Shown: in pieces, positions 11,701-22,863 of the stretch
Numbering within the stretch: the first letter of the stretch is position 1
How the letters are laid out: each line of letters opens with the position of its first letter
DNA from: Zygnema cylindricum
Taxonomy: Eukaryota; Streptophyta; Zygnematophyceae; Zygnematales; Zygnemataceae
Assembly: GCA_037447655.1 (NCBI GenBank)
Contig: JBBHKE010002727.1
Location: 1-44,295, forward strand
DNA length: 44,295 bases
Reading direction: 5' to 3'
Made by a program: the position numbers and the translations under genes
Notes under the pieces: generated by a model
Told to the model about the DNA's origin: nothing
Database searches by the model: none
What the model saw: only the letters and a program-made list of their open reading frames with translations

Positions 11701-12337
11701 AATTCTATTTTTAACATTATGACATTTAATTCATTATGTATGTTGGTGAATTAAGGCATCGGAGACTTGTATGTTAACGCCTCTAAGTTGGACTAGAAAT
11801 AGGACTAAGAATTATCAAATATGTCTTAAATAACGCCATGTGCCGAATCAATGTATATAGAATTTGCGATAATAGCTCATTATCGTACAAATTTCAAGCT
11901 ATGCATTTATCTTGCCTCGCCTTATTTCAGATTGATTCTAAAATGGACTGAAAATGCATTAACATAAAAAGCAACAGTCAAAAGGACATTTAAGAATGGT
12001 ATGGGAGCGTGGAACCTAAGTAAAACCCCCTTAAATTATAAATAATCAAGGAAAAATCACGATTTTTTTCCAAAATCGGGAGGAAGGGGGTCCGCGACGC
12101 GTCTCGAGAATATGACGTACAGCTGAATGTATTAGCCATACATATATCGGTACGGTCCGTACATATATCGCCGATAGTTATCTTTATCGGTGTTATCGCC
12201 AATGAATACCAATAAAAGTCGGTTATTTATCGGCGATAACACCAACAACGATATATCGTACCAATACATCGATTATCAGGTACCCAAAAAAAGGTCCAAA
12301 ACGGTTGTCGACAAATCCTTACTAATACACAACACTA
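8705..12337 (+). mobile_element. 3.6-kb hAT transposon, transposase inactivated
   Basis: The ends are TAGTGCTGTGCATCGGTAA at the left and an inverted TAGTGTTGTGTATTAGTAA at the right. The flanking 8-bp direct repeats differ at one base (ATGTCTAT 8697-8704, ATGTCTTT 12338-12345). Both subterminal regions are dense in CGATAAC/TTATCGG motifs. The interior holds a decayed hAT transposase on the plus strand. The 924-bp element at 28633-29556 is an internal-deletion derivative sharing both ends, in the opposite orientation. Confidence 0.92.
9242..11258 (+). pseudogene. hAT transposase pseudogene
   Basis: The order of features follows hAT transposases. A BED zinc finger lies at about 9380-9550, with W..HF, then C-x2-C (CNQC), then HLKHNH. 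An RNase H-like DDE core follows at about 9640-10520, with segments resembling the WI...F region, the LTAHFI strand and the NTASAMKKAGK strand. An acidic linker lies at 10800-10930. The C-terminal dimerisation domain is near 11100-11257 (SSLARIVLAIPVTSAPLERV, then FSAAGQIATAKKNRLSPES). Stops and frameshifts are frequent. Where the first catalytic Asp is expected near 9845 there is a TAG codon. The C-terminal domain is the best-preserved part. The protein would cut and rejoin elements with matching ends; this copy cannot. Confidence 0.85.
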
Positions 12338-13742
12338 ATGTCTTTACTGTACGGGTCATAGCTTCGGCCCAATACATCTGCATTCCGAACATGACTTCCG
12401 ATGATGTCTTCATGCGCATAAAACGCACGTATGAAACACCCAAAAATTAACGAATATAAGCACGGAACAAAATCCAAAAGTTTTTAAAATGCGTGGACCA
12501 ATTTTGACTTCACACTAAATATAAAAAACAGGCAAACATGAAGCATCTAATCAACATTGAAAAATAAAACTACAACTTAGGGTACTTTCGCATGTAACCG
12601 GAACTTAGTCTTGTTACGATGTTTTATAGCAAAGATTCTCCGCATAGCTTTCAAAGCATTCTGATAAAAACACAAATACCTTGTTACTTAAAAAAAGGAC
12701 TTACGTAGACGTGTACGAAACAATGTGACAGAGAAGTGTACACAAAATGAGTCGAAACTTCCACTCAGCTTCAATTTGAGGCGTCTCTCCGCACGATATA
12801 AAATTTTTGTGACTTCGTAATGTTCGTACGCCACATTGTGGACGTGTCAAAACCCTAAAATAGTAAAATACCTTCCGCTGTCACACAAAAATGTTGTTTC
12901 GTTTTTGGTCTTCCAACTTGCCGACGGTTGCCCAATGTTTTTCCTACGCCCTATATGTGAAGACACGTGTGTTTCAGATAGTAAACTCTGAGACCTCCAT
13001 AAGTCCTCAGAGTGGACAGGTTCAAAGAAGCCTCTAAGATAACTCTGACCCCTTTGTATTTCAGCAAAAAGAACTACCACCCTGGCAGACGAAAACTCTA
13101 ACCACCTGCACCCGTGTGAAGGCAAGACTCCCCTGGATGGATAGCAAAAAGAATCTTCTGAATTTGCTCCCCTGAGCAGTAAGTTATGGAGGGTCAAAGT
13201 TGACCTTTTGTACAGAAGCTCTCTGGGAGAGAGGGTCCTATCTCCTAATTTTTCTAAGTCCTATCTCTCTCACAGACTCTATCAACTGATGTACGGAACC
13301 AATCAGATTACAATTCCGTACGCAAAAGTACAGCTGCCGGTGTACTTTATGTACGGACATTGTACGACATGGCCTAAATGTCGACACATGTCATATCCGG
13401 ATTCGGTGCCATAATCTCCGGAGATACCACGATCCAATGTAATTTTGCCACGTGTCATCCGATGTGGCGATGGCCACAAACCGCCAAAATTTTCTTCTGC
13501 GATCTCGACGGTAATTCTGGCTGTCCGATTTAATTTGAATTTAATCGTAGCCGTAACAAATACATGCGCGGTATTCGTTTCACTAAAAAAATAAATGCGC
13601 GGTATTGATTTCTTGTCCGTACCGTAATCCGTACTTATACATTACCAGATCTATATATCACGTAAACTATTACAGTTAAATGAACTATCCTACCTATTAA
13701 TGATTAAGTAAATATCAAACCATATAGTACGTAACACTATTC

Positions 13743-13835
13743 CTAGACTTAACGGCTAAAGCTACTGGCTCCTTGCTGTCTCCCGGCCGGTAGGTACCAG
13801 GATCAAATCCTGTGGCCAGCACATACCTTTTAGTA
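13743..13835 (+). repeat. tRNA-like sequence, possible SINE head
   Basis: The stretch has a region resembling an A box (AACGGCTAAAGCTACTGG), then a GGCTCCTTG segment. A B-box-like GGATCAAATCC follows at 13800-13810, close to the Pol III consensus GGTTCRANNCC. Spacing and order match the tRNA-related heads of plant SINEs. The tail and target duplication were not found, and it does not fold into a convincing tRNA, so a functional tRNA gene is unlikely. Confidence 0.4.
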
Positions 13836-14185
13836 AATAAACCCCTAATTAATATAAATTTCCCGTAAACCTCTGGATAGCCTAGGTAGCCATGGCTCTA
13901 GCTCCCTCTCCAATTTTTTAGTGACTGCGACAAGTTTGAGAGTTGGAGAGAGAAGTTAGAGGTAGACTGCCTCGGCTTCTTTCTATATTTCTATTTAGAC
14001 GTAGAAAATACTAAAAATGGACCATAAATTTCTACAGACGGCCTCTGTACGGAAATTAGTGCACGGAAAACTGTACGTACAGGCTACAAACGTGCAGTGT
14101 TTTTTTTTTTGGTACTCCGCGCACAAAATTGTAAAAAACTTGCAACACGTGCGACAGTGTTTGCCTATTCGCTCACCTTATGGAA

Positions 14186-14211
14186 CTTCATTTAAAATCA
14201 CCTCGCGAGGT
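14186..14211. repeat. 26-bp palindrome
   Basis: Perfect inverted repeat centred on CGCG: TAAAATCACCTCG and its complement with no loop, one base either way. It resembles the palindromes at 15947 and 37404, which also pivot on CCTC/GAGG. Confidence 0.8.
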
Positions 14212-14449
14212 GATTTTATGTAAAGCTTGGACATGAGCTAGAAGGACGCGAAAGTGGGTCGAAATGCGCTAGACGATAAATTGCATCTTGTTAGACGACA
14301 AATTGCAAGACATATAAAGTTTAAGGGTAGCACAACTTGTACGGTGGTAATTACAATTTTTTGCTATGACTGCGGATTTTCTCGTTTTTTTTTAAGTTAA
14401 AGAGGAAAAAGATGAAATCACTGTAACTTTAGCACATGCGAAAATACCC

Positions 14450-15467
14450 TTAATCAAAAGTTCTAAATGAAACTCTTTTCAATGGAGGCTTCGTTGTAAT
14501 GCAGAACCGTCCAAATCTCATTCAAAATTCAGGCGCGGAAATGTACTCATTTTTGAAATTTCGGTACATTTATCCGTACGAAAATAGCACATTTTTAAGA
14601 AAGATTCAAAAACTAGAAAAAATAGCGAAATTTCATAAAAATGTCAAAGTCTGTACAATGAGACATCTATGAATTGCAGCTGTCTCGTGTTGACGCGTAT
14701 GACTACAAGATTGGTCCGCCGTTACACTCAAAAAAGGCTTAAACCGACCTTTCTAACGACGGCCAACGGGCTTTATTGTTTTTTTTTAATTGAATGGTAC
14801 GGATAACGTGATTCTCATGTTTTACAAGTAGAGTACGGACATGAAACATTGACCGTCATATGAGTGAAAAAATCCCCCCTGCCCGCCGCACGCATTCAGA
14901 TCATTACGACTTATGAACATCGTCTGTTAAACTGTTGTCACATAACAAGAGCCCAGAAATGAAAACTGCAAAAGCATTTAAACGCCAATTTCGCTGCGAG
15001 CACCGGAGCATTTCCTATTCTGATCATTTTCTGAATTATGATAATAATATGAAACTTTTAAAATACTTTGTACCTGCGAAATTTTCTTTCTATTTGTCGA
15101 ACAGTGATCTTTTCATTCATAGCCTATTCCCACCGAAAAAAAATCACTTCCGCAACAGACGGACGTTGGGATAATGTACGGCTTTCTATGAAAACCATAT
15201 AAACGAGATTCCTCAAAATATTGTTGAAGTCTGGTTAAAGTCGCGTATTTCTTTGAAAAATTGAAGTAGCCAAAACAACATCCGAACGGCTATTTCAATA
15301 ATTCATTGTACTCGCGCGGAACAACTGCAGGACTTTGAACCACCGTCGTTGTCCTTCGAACATTCGATACTGCAAGTTTGTTTTTCCACCTAGGTTTAAT
15401 GATGTCGAAGCGTGTACGTTTTCTAATGAGTTTTGGGAAAATCAAATGCTCCGGTGGGAAGAGCCTA
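14450..15467. other. Intergenic, nothing recognised
   Basis: About 1 kb with short unconvincing ORFs on both strands and several CGTAC-containing words. I see no domain, TIR pair or tandem repeat. Confidence 0.5.
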
Positions 15468-15470
15468 TCA

Positions 15471-16208
15471 GGGCGACGTTCCATTAGGCGGTCACAGTAA
15501 ATGTACAGACAAGTCTACTGGCAGCGTTTACTAGAATTCCGCTCCATTGTGTCGGCCTAGTAACAAATTTTCCCCAATTATGATTTGCGCCACGTAGGTT
15601 AGAGTCCAGATTCTAAAAATCTTTAAAAAAATCTACAAACGCAATATCTGTACGAAATTTCTGTACCACCGAAGGTAATTAATGATTCATACATAAAGTT
15701 TTTGGCTAGATTTTGATTTTGAAAATGGAAATCAAAATTGCGAAACGGAATGGCAAAAAGAAGCGACAAACCTTGAAGGTCGCGGCAAACTTTGAATGTC
15801 GATGGATGTCAGACGAAGCGTGTGAGGATATCTTCACCTGACCAGCATTCAACGTGGTAGGAGGCACATGGCATGTACGACGTGCAGGCCTATGATTGCT
15901 TGTACAACGTAGATATTTTTTTTACTTTTAACATGTACCAATGGAAATCATCTAGTGGGCCCCAACTCTCCTCGGCGAGGAGAGTTAGGGCCCACTAGAT
16001 GATGTGTTCGATTGCTTCGCGGATCTCAAAATGTGAAACATCCAACGGTCAGGAATTACGCTGACATCATTGGAGCTTCCCGACAACTTTCCAATAACGA
16101 TGTTTCGTCTGACAAAAAAAAAAAATGGTACGACTGTGTAAGGCACTGTACGAAAACGTACGACGTCCAGTAACGAATCCCACTTTTTCGCCTAATGGAA
16201 CGTCACCC
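15471..16208. mobile_element. 738-bp PIF/Harbinger-like MITE
   Basis: The left end is GGGCGACGTTCCATTAGGCG; the right end, inverted, is GGGTGACGTTCCATTAGGCG. They differ at one base in the first 20. The flanking trinucleotides are TCA (15468-15470) and TTA (16209-16211), a TWA-type duplication with one change. Length and ends match the element at 37212-37948 (737 bp). Both carry an off-centre palindrome at mirror-image positions, so they are the same family in opposite orientations. Confidence 0.83.
15947..16003. repeat. 57-bp near-perfect palindrome inside the MITE
   Basis: Two 27-base arms (15947-15973 and 15977-16003) pair around a GGC loop, with one internal mismatch and one at the outer edge. 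The arm contains TCTAGTGGGCCC and AACTCTCCTC. It would form a strong hairpin or cruciform. Confidence 0.92.
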
Positions 16209-16260
16209 TTAAAATAAATTGCCGGCCCAAGGCTTGCCGAAAGACTATTTGACCACGTGG

Positions 16261-16365
16261 CAATTTGTAAACGCCACATAAACGAAGCTACATTTCAATT
16301 TGTAAACGCCACATAAAAGAAGCCACGATTCAATTTGTAAACGCCAGATAAAAGAAGCCACGTTT
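16261..16365. repeat. Three tandem 35-bp repeats
   Basis: CAATTTGTAAACGCCACATA starts at 16261, 16296 and 16331, each followed by an AAGAAGCCACG-like tail. The array lies between the PIF-like MITE and the upstream limit of the Mpo1-like locus (copy A). Confidence 0.9.
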
Positions 16366-16487
16366 CATTATAGGTTTTCGGCCTGTCGCTTTCCTACGTA
16401 GATTCCAACCGCGCCAACCAATGACGTAATTTGTAATTTGGCGTCGCGAAAAGATAAGCCTTCGAATCTAAACCTTCCAGTTGTAAA

Positions 16488-17244
16488 ACCTAAAACAGTT
16501 GAGGCCATAAGAGAACGAAATGGAAAAAACAAGTAATAAGGAAAAAACAGAAAGGAAAAGAAAGACATAAAAGAGACAAACAAATGACAAATGAGACTTT
16601 TATCGTAACCTAATTGTCTTAGATCAGATGAGATTAGATCTTTACATTGTAGACTAGTGTACTATTGTTATGCTTAATCTATATAAGATTAACCCACGTA
16701 AAATGAATTAATAAAGGAAAGATAGTACAAGTTCCCGATAGGAACCTTTCTACACTACAAAATGTATGTAAAAAAAAAAAAAAAAAGGGAAGAGAAAAGA
16801 AGAGACAAGAAACTCACTGACGGACACACATTTGAGTGAGGAAATTGGACGCATTGTAGACTTAGGATTTAACTTTTTAGGACTAAAAAACATAAAACAT
16901 GAAACAAGAAAATAAGAAAATAAGAAATGAGAAACAAGAAATGCCAATGTAGAAATAGGCATTAATTTGAAGAAATAGGAAGGAATTCCAAAACAGGAGA
17001 CGCGAAAGCTTTGAGAAGGTTCTTTCATTTCGTACTTTAAGTCATTTGCTCTCTCATTATCTCATTTTAAATCACTTTTTCTTCACATTTGGTCTTGAGT
17101 TTCTAGTTTTTAGTCTCCATACGAGCTTTTCTATTTTTAACTAAATTCTTGCTTCTTAAGCCAGAGACATTATTAATCTCTTTCTCTATCTCTCTCTTCC
17201 CCCTCTCTCTCTCTCCTCTATCTCTCTCTCGCCCTCGCTCTCTT
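16488..17244 (+). promoter_or_regulatory. Upstream region of Mpo1-like copy A, interrupted by the copia element
   Basis: This segment plus 22864-23040 aligns with 39391-40325 upstream of copy B. The two parts add up to about the same total length (about 935 bases each). It includes purine-rich DNA, an AGGAACCTTTCTACACTACA block and, next to the insertion, a C/T-rich microsatellite tract. In plants such tracts are common in core promoters and leaders. Conservation between copies starts near AAAACCTAAAA. No TATA box is obvious. The retrotransposon separates this region from the start codon by 5.6 kb. Confidence 0.65.
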
Positions 17245-17721
17245 TGTTAAGGGACATTTAGCGTCAAACACATCTGTACCTTTTTCATTATATGTGTCGG
17301 TGGTCTTGTCCGTACTTTTTATTACGTCGGTCAACACTTGCCGACCGTCTTATCCGGAAGACTTACTTTTGGTCTTGTCCGTACTTCTATACGTCGGTCC
17401 AGTCTTTTGTACTTTTTATTACATACGTCAGTCTAGTCTTTTCTACGTACAAAGTCTTTTGACCGTCAGTCAAGTCCTTTGACCGTCGGTCTAGTCTCCC
17501 TTTTGACTTACATACATTTATTAGAATCTAGACTAGGATTCTTTTGTTACAGCGCACCGTAGAACGTTTAGACTCCACAGTAATTAGCACTGTATATTTT
17601 GTATATAGGTGAATCTTCTCACTTAATGAAATCATCCCAAATACAAATCAATTCCTCTCTCCAATGCATTGATCTTTCTTTTGTGTAGATTTTCATGGCT
17701 TCCGCCGATCCAGCTCCAATA
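17245..17721 (+). repeat. 5' LTR of the copia element
   Basis: 477 bp, TGTTAAGG to CTCCAATA. It carries repeated GACCGTCGGTC-like words and GTCCGTACTTTTTATTACGT, all shared with the 3' LTR. It should contain the element's promoter; a TATATTTTGTATAT stretch near 17591-17610 is a possible TATA region. Confidence 0.9.
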
Positions 17722-17735
17722 AGGTTATGGGCCTA
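17722..17735 (+). other. Degenerate copia primer binding site
   Basis: AGGTTATGGGCC directly follows the 5' LTR and resembles TGGTATCAGAGCC with changes. Position is the main support. Confidence 0.5.
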
Positions 17736-17769
17736 GCCATGCCACTTCTAATAACATCCAGAATTTTGA

Positions 17770-18515
17770 TGGCCAAAACCTCTATAATAGGTCATTTCCA
17801 GCCATGCATTTCTTCAAACACGAGAAGATTTGGGACCATTTTATAGGAATTTCAAAACCTCCTATCCTTTCCTCTCCTGACGCACCAGCATAAAAATCTA
17901 CAAAAGAGTTGGCAATAGCTACATGGAAACAAAAGGATGAGGATGCGCACGCTCGTCTAGTGATGTCACTTACTACCGAGTGCACTCGTCTTATTCGCGG
18001 CGCCTCCTCTTCCGCCGAGGCTTGGAGTCGTCTTCAAGCATCTTACATTCAAACCGGATGGGCCGCTCGACGAATTCAAAAACGAGCGTTTTTTAAATCC
18101 ATGAAAAAGCCGTCAGAATCTATGCAGGATTGATAAGCACAGTCAAATTGCCGGTCGGATAATGCACTATGATAGGTGTGCATCTTTCCGACGAGGACCT
18201 CTCTTCAACCCTTTTGGGAGGCCTCCCTGAAACCTTTTCCCCTTTCATTTCCTCCTCTGACAATCTAGACCAATCCATTCCCTTTCACTCCCTTTATAGC
18301 AAACTTTTGCATGAAGAGACAAAACTTCTCTCTTTTTTTGCTCCAAATCTCTCTCATGCAAATGCCTTTATTGCCCAAAATCAGAAGACTAACTCTGGGG
18401 GGGTGCAACGTTTGCTTTGCGCATACTGCAAAACAAAAAGACATTCCGTTGAAGATTGTCAAAAATTTGCGAGTCGAAAAACAGCCGAGGTTTCCAATCC
18501 CCCTAAAACTTGAGG
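17770..18515 (+). pseudogene. Copia gag (UBN2 type) with zinc knuckle, broken
   Basis: An N-terminal stretch FFKHEKIWDHFIGI matches the conserved copia gag block near F..H.LW..I.G. It is followed by TWKQKDEDAHARLVMSLTTE and SSAEAWSRLQASY, the UBN2 core. After a frame change comes IGVHLSDEDLSSTLLGGLPE, then a knuckle CAYCKTKRHSVEDC (CX2CX4HX4C, with Arg in place of the usual Gly). There is an in-frame TAA at 17891-17893, and a TGA at 18131-18133 next to a frameshift. The protein would form the particle shell. This copy cannot make it whole. Confidence 0.85.
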
Positions 18516-18859
18516 AAATGCCAACGCTGCCTATGCCAACCCACCTGTTCTTCCCGCCCCACCACTCCCTCCACACCTTTCTTTCCCTCCAAATTTTCCT
18601 TATCCTCACCATTATTCCCCTTCTCCATCCCTTCCACAATCTTCTAACGCCGCAACGCACTATGCCTCTTCAAACCCCGTTAACCTCCCTTGGTCAACCT
18701 CTTTCTCCCCATATTTCCCCCCTTATTATCCCACTCCAGTAGCTTCCCCTTTTGTCCTCCCTCCCTCACCAAAATTTGGATATGGCAATGTTGCCCAACA
18801 TATCCCAAATTCTGTTACTCCGGATACTCAATTTCCACAAGGGTATGCTTTTCTATCTC

Positions 18860-19760
18860 AAGCCCCTGCCGATTGGCTAATAGATAGTGGTGCTAGTCAC
18901 CACCTTTCACCACGATCTGATTGGTTCATTTACCTTTCTCCTCTATCATCTCCTATGCACATTTGCTTAGGAGACGACCGCATTTTGTTGGCTACTCATT
19001 CTAGCGACGTAAACGTCCCTAATGTGTCTATTCACATTCGGAACGTACTTTTTGTTCCTGGTCTAGCTAGGAATTTATTTTATGTCAAAGTCGCCAATTT
19101 TGACGGCTTAAAAGATGAAATTTAATAATGATAGAGTAACGTTTTTCGATAGAAAAGACAATAGTACTGTAGGTTTTGGCGTAGCACGAGATTCTATGTA
19201 CGTCCTACAATCCTATAGTACGCCAAAGATATTTGCTTTAAGTGTTACCGTCGAAGTTTTCCACTTTGGCATTTAAGATATAGTCATTTAAATAGCGAAA
19301 GTTTGAGTACTTTGCCAAATCTTGTAACTGGACTAAATTCATTCTCTAACAAATCTTTGGATTTTTGTCACGGTTGCGTGCAAGGAAAAATGTCGCGTCA
19401 CTCATTTCCCACTAGCACTACCGTCATCACTGAACCACTTGCACTTGTACATACGGACGTGTGTGGACCCATGCGCACGTGTAGCTACAGTGGATCCCTT
19501 TATTTTGTCACTTTCATTGACCACGCTACTTGTTTTTCACACGTGTATCCAATCTGTCATAAATATGACGCTTTTGCCCGATTTCAGGAATTTAAGGCGT
19601 TGGCAAAAAAATTTCTCAACAAACGAATCAAGGTCTTGCGCATTGACAACGATGGCGAATTTTTGTCCAACCAATTTTTTGAATTTCTCATGCATCATAA
19701 AATCTCGCGTCATTTAACGGCGCCTCGGACGCCACAACAAAACGGATTGCAGAAAGGTAC
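18860..19760 (+). pseudogene. Copia protease and integrase core, broken
   Basis: The protease motif DWLIDSGASHHLSP starts at 18871. The GAG-pre-integrase zinc region around 19280-19400 includes CHGCVQGKMSRHSF. The integrase core follows: HTDVCGP (first Asp), RIDNDGEF (second Asp), and the TAPRTPQQNG loop. The frame shifts near 19110 and again near 19746, just before the catalytic Glu segment. As a result the core and its C-terminal half lie in different frames. Confidence 0.87.
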
Positions 19761-19778
19761 AATCAAACATTACATGAT

Positions 19779-21750
19779 ATGTCACGCTCCATGGTGTCCT
19801 TTGCCAATTTGCCTTATGAATTTTGGGCAGAGGCTGTCGTTTGCTCAAATTACTTACGCAATCTTTGTCCCACTAACCCTTTACCAAAATCTACTCCAAT
19901 GGAAGCATGGTCCTCTGTCAAACCAGATATACGTCACTTTAAAATCTTTGGTTGTGAAGCGTGGTATAAAGACCTCCTCCAATGGGACGACAAATTGGGC
20001 GCTCGCGCATTCCGTAGCATTTTCGTTGGGTACGCTCCAAATTTCAAAGCATACCGCATCTGGAGTCCTTCTCAACATCGCGCCATCACCACCAAAGAAG
20101 TAGCTTTCAACGAAATGCCACTTTTCAAAACCTTGTCTCGTATACACTTCCTTTCCCCTCTTCCCCCATTATCTGATTTTCCTTCCCTCACCCTCTATGA
20201 CCCTCTTCCCTCAAACCTTCCCCTTCAATCACTTCAGCCATTTAAATTCACCTACCTTACACCTTCCCACCCCTCTCCTCTTACTCCTCCCGTATTTTTC
20301 CCCTCATCATCTTCAAATCCCTCTCCTCCTCCATCTTCTCCTACCCCCTTTGTTTTCTTGGCTGCTCCCATCACTCCTACCAGCCACTCAACTGCACTTC
20401 CTCTTCATCCTGTCAAAAATTTTGAAGATACTTCGTCCTCTCCCCCTCTTTCCCAAGATGATCCTCTTTTTGACAATCTTTTTCCCACAATTTTTTCCCA
20501 CTCACCTCTTCCTGGGCCTTTTGCTCCTCTTGAGCCTTCACTTCCCAATCCTGAGCCTTCCCCTCTTCCTGACCCCTCTCTTTTACCTCTCCAAAACCCC
20601 GCACGCTCTAGAGTTCCCCCCTCTCGGCTTATTACTTCCATAGGCCATGCCTCTCTAGCTTACGCTTAATCGGCTAGGGCCTCTTCCTCTCTTATTTCAA
20701 CCCCTCTCTCTCTCAAGGCTGCCCTCAAACGTCTTGATGCCTCCCTTTGGAAAATTGCCGATGATGCTGAATTCAATGCCTTACTTTCCAACAAAATATG
20801 TAAGTTTGTTCCCCTTCCCCCTGGAAGAAAGGAAATCGGTTCGAAATGGGTCTTCCGTGTAAAACAAAAAACAGATGGATCCGTGGACAAATACAAAGCT
20901 CGCTTGGTGGCGAAGGGCTTTTCCCAAATTGAAGGTATAGATTTCACTGAAACCTTTGCTCCTGTTGCCCAGTTGACATCTATCCGCACTTTACTTGCTT
21001 TAGCTGCTGAACATGATTTCCGTGTCCATCCGATGGATGTTAAAAACGCCTTCTTAAATGGGATCTTGTCCGAGGACATTTACATGCATCAACCTAAAGG
21101 CTATATTTCCCCTAGATCTGAACATTTGGTTTGCCATCTCTTTAAAACAATCTATGGATTGAAGCAATCCCCCCGTGTATGGAACCATACCATAGATGCC
21201 ACTATGCGGAAAAAAGGATTTACCCGCATTGATGCCGATTTTAGCATTTACTCTCATGGCTTTGGAACCTCTTTGATCATTGTTGCCATCTTTGTTGACG
21301 ATCTCATTCTTGTTGGTCCTTCCCTCTCTGAAATCTCCACTGTCAAATCTCTCCTTCAGACCCATTTTGACATGGCCGATCTAGATGAGCGCACTTATTA
21401 TTTGGGCATTCAATTTTTTCGTAACCGCTCGGCTCGCACCCTCTCTCTCTCTCAAGAGACCTTTATCTTTGATATTTTGGAACGCTTTGTCATGGCAGAG
21501 TGCTGCTCCCTTTCCCCTCCTTTAGATGTCAATGCCCCTCTCCTCCCTTCCACTAACTCCCTTCTCTCCCCCTCCCTCCATGCCACTTACCGCTCGATGG
21601 TCCGGGCCCTTATGTACGCCATGCAGACCACCGGCCCTGACATTGCCATAGCTGCCACTAAACTCAGTCAATTCCTTCAACGGCCTTCTCTTGATCATCT
21701 TGCCGCAGCCAAACGTGTCTTTTGTTATCTACAAGGCACTAAAACTCTCT
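19779..21750 (+). pseudogene. Copia integrase C-terminus, Pro/Ser-rich linker and reverse transcriptase
   Basis: One frame runs from the integrase C-terminal region (FANLPYEFWAEAVVCSNYLR, then PDIRHFKIFGCEAW) through a Pro/Ser-rich linker (about 20150-20650) into RT. A single TAA at 20667-20669 interrupts it. RT shows KWVFRVKQKTDG, YKARLVAKGFSQ, DFTETFAPVAQLTSIR, MDVKNAFLNG, YGLKQSPR and the catalytic FVDDL box (usually YVDD) near 21293-21307. This is the best-kept part of the element. RT would copy the RNA to cDNA. Confidence 0.9.
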
Positions 21751-21808
21751 TGATCATCTTGCCGCAGCCAAACGTGTCTTTCGTTATCTACAGGGCACTA
21801 AAACTCTT
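21691..21808 (+). repeat. 59-bp tandem duplication breaking the copia frame
   Basis: TTGATCATCTTGCCGCAGCC starts at 21691 and again at 21750. The unit is 59 bp and the copies differ at only a few bases (for example TTTTGTTATCTACAAGG against TTTCGTTATCTACAGGG). 59 is not a multiple of three, so RNase H is thrown out of the RT frame. Confidence 0.92.
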
Positions 21809-21809
21809 T

Positions 21810-22321
21810 GTCTCACATTTTCTTCCCCTGGCTCTAGTGCTCTTACGAGTTTTGTTGATTCAGATTGGGCACAAGATGAGCTTTTTCGCCGTTCCACCAC
21901 TGGCTCGTGCTTCTTTTTGGGCAATGGTCTTATCTCTTGGTTCTGCAGAAAGCAACCTACCACAGCATGCTCCAACACTGAGGCGGAATATATGGTCGCT
22001 TATCACGCCGCCAAGGAAGTTGTTTGGCTTCGGAACCTGCTTTCCAATCTTGGGTTTCCCCCTTCAGCCCCTACTCCTATTTTTTCCGATTCCCAAGGAG
22101 CCCTTGCTTTGATCCGCAATCCTGTTCACCACAAGCGGACGAAGCACATCAACATTCAGTATCATTACTCTCGGGAGCAAGTAGAAGATGGCACTCTCCA
22201 GTTTCTTTATGTCAAATCCGCCGACCAGGTGGCCGATTATCTCACCAAGGCTCTTCATCGCCTTCACTTTGAGCAGCATCGCCTCTCCTCTGGGCTTCGT
22301 CTTCCTTCTCCTCCTAGCTAA
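21810..22321 (+). pseudogene. Copia RNase H, end of polyprotein
   Basis: The segment in a new frame reads SFVDSDWAQDE, STTGSCFFLG, then NTEAEYMVAYHAAKEVVWL, FSDSQGALALIRNPVHHKRT, KHINIQYHYSREQVEDG and DQVADYLTKALH. These are the D-E-D residues and the closing motif of copia RNase H. The stop is at 22319-22321, 52 bases before the 3' LTR. The domain itself is intact after the duplication. It would degrade the RNA strand during reverse transcription. Confidence 0.9.
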
Positions 22322-22364
22322 ATTCCCTATGTTTTCATCTCAATCTACTTCCTAATTTTCGCTT

Positions 22365-22373
22365 GGGGCGGGG
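22365..22373 (+). other. Polypurine tract
   Basis: GGGGCGGGG directly precedes the TGTTAAGG start of the 3' LTR, the position where plus-strand DNA synthesis is primed. One C interrupts the run. Confidence 0.75.
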
Positions 22374-22863
22374 TGTTAAGGAACATTTAGCGTCAGACAC
22401 ATCTGTACCTTTTTCATTATATGTGTCGGTGGTCTTGTCCGTACTTTTTATTACGTCGGTCAAGTCTTGTTGACCGTCTTATCCGGAAGACTTACTTTTG
22501 GTCTTGTCCGTACTTCTATACGTCGGTCCAGCCTTTTGTACTTTTTATTACATACGTTTGTCTTGTCTTATCTACGGACAAAGTCCTTTGACCGTCGGTC
22601 CAGTCCTTTGATCGTCGGTCCAGTCCTTTGACCGTCAGTCCAGTCTCTCTTTTGACTTACATACATATGTTAGAATCTAGACTAGCATTCTTTTGTTACA
22701 GCGCACCGTAGAACGTTTAGACTCCACAGTAATTAGCACTGTATATTTTGTATATGAGTGACTCTTCTAACTTGAATACAAATACATATCAATTCCTCAC
22801 TCCAATGCATTGATCTTTCTCTTGTGTACAATTTCATGACTTTATGCCAATCCACCTCCAATA
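22374..22863 (+). repeat. 3' LTR of the copia element
   Basis: 490 bp, TGTTAAGG to CTCCAATA. It is collinear with the 5' LTR, with many substitutions and small length changes, for example extra GACCGTCGGTCCAGTC units. Confidence 0.9.

Larger units (their letters stand above)
12580..14449. mobile_element. 1.87-kb PIF/Harbinger-like TIR element
   Basis: The ends are GGGTACTTTCGCATGT (left) and inverted GGGTATTTTCGCATGT (right), 15 of 16 bases alike. The flanking TTA duplications are at 12577-12579 and 14450-14452. No transposase is visible inside. It holds a tRNA-like stretch near 13.75 kb and a 26-bp palindrome at 14186-14211, both possibly brought in by other insertions. Non-autonomous. Confidence 0.78.
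17245..22863 (+). mobile_element. 5.6-kb Ty1/copia LTR retrotransposon
   Basis: The two LTRs, 17245-17721 and 22374-22863, both begin TGTTAAGG and end CTCCAATA. A degenerate tRNA-Met primer site lies at 17722 and a GGGGCGGGG purine tract at 22365-22373. Inside are gag, protease, integrase, RT and RNase H in copia order, all on the plus strand. The frame is broken by stops, frameshifts and a 59-bp duplication. The element inserted in a C/T microsatellite of the Mpo1-like leader. The uninterrupted paralogue at 40.1-40.2 kb acts as an empty site and supports both edges. The 5-bp flanks (CTCTT and CTCCC) match only partly. The LTRs differ visibly, so the insertion is not recent. Confidence 0.94.

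Noticed and set aside
13743-13835. A functional tRNA gene
   Set aside because: B-box-like and A-box-like words exist but the arms do not pair convincingly. Kept only as a SINE-like candidate.
20197-20643. Alternative frames over the Pro/Ser-rich copia linker, both strands
   Set aside because: Shadows of the integrase-RT linker, caused by its biased composition.
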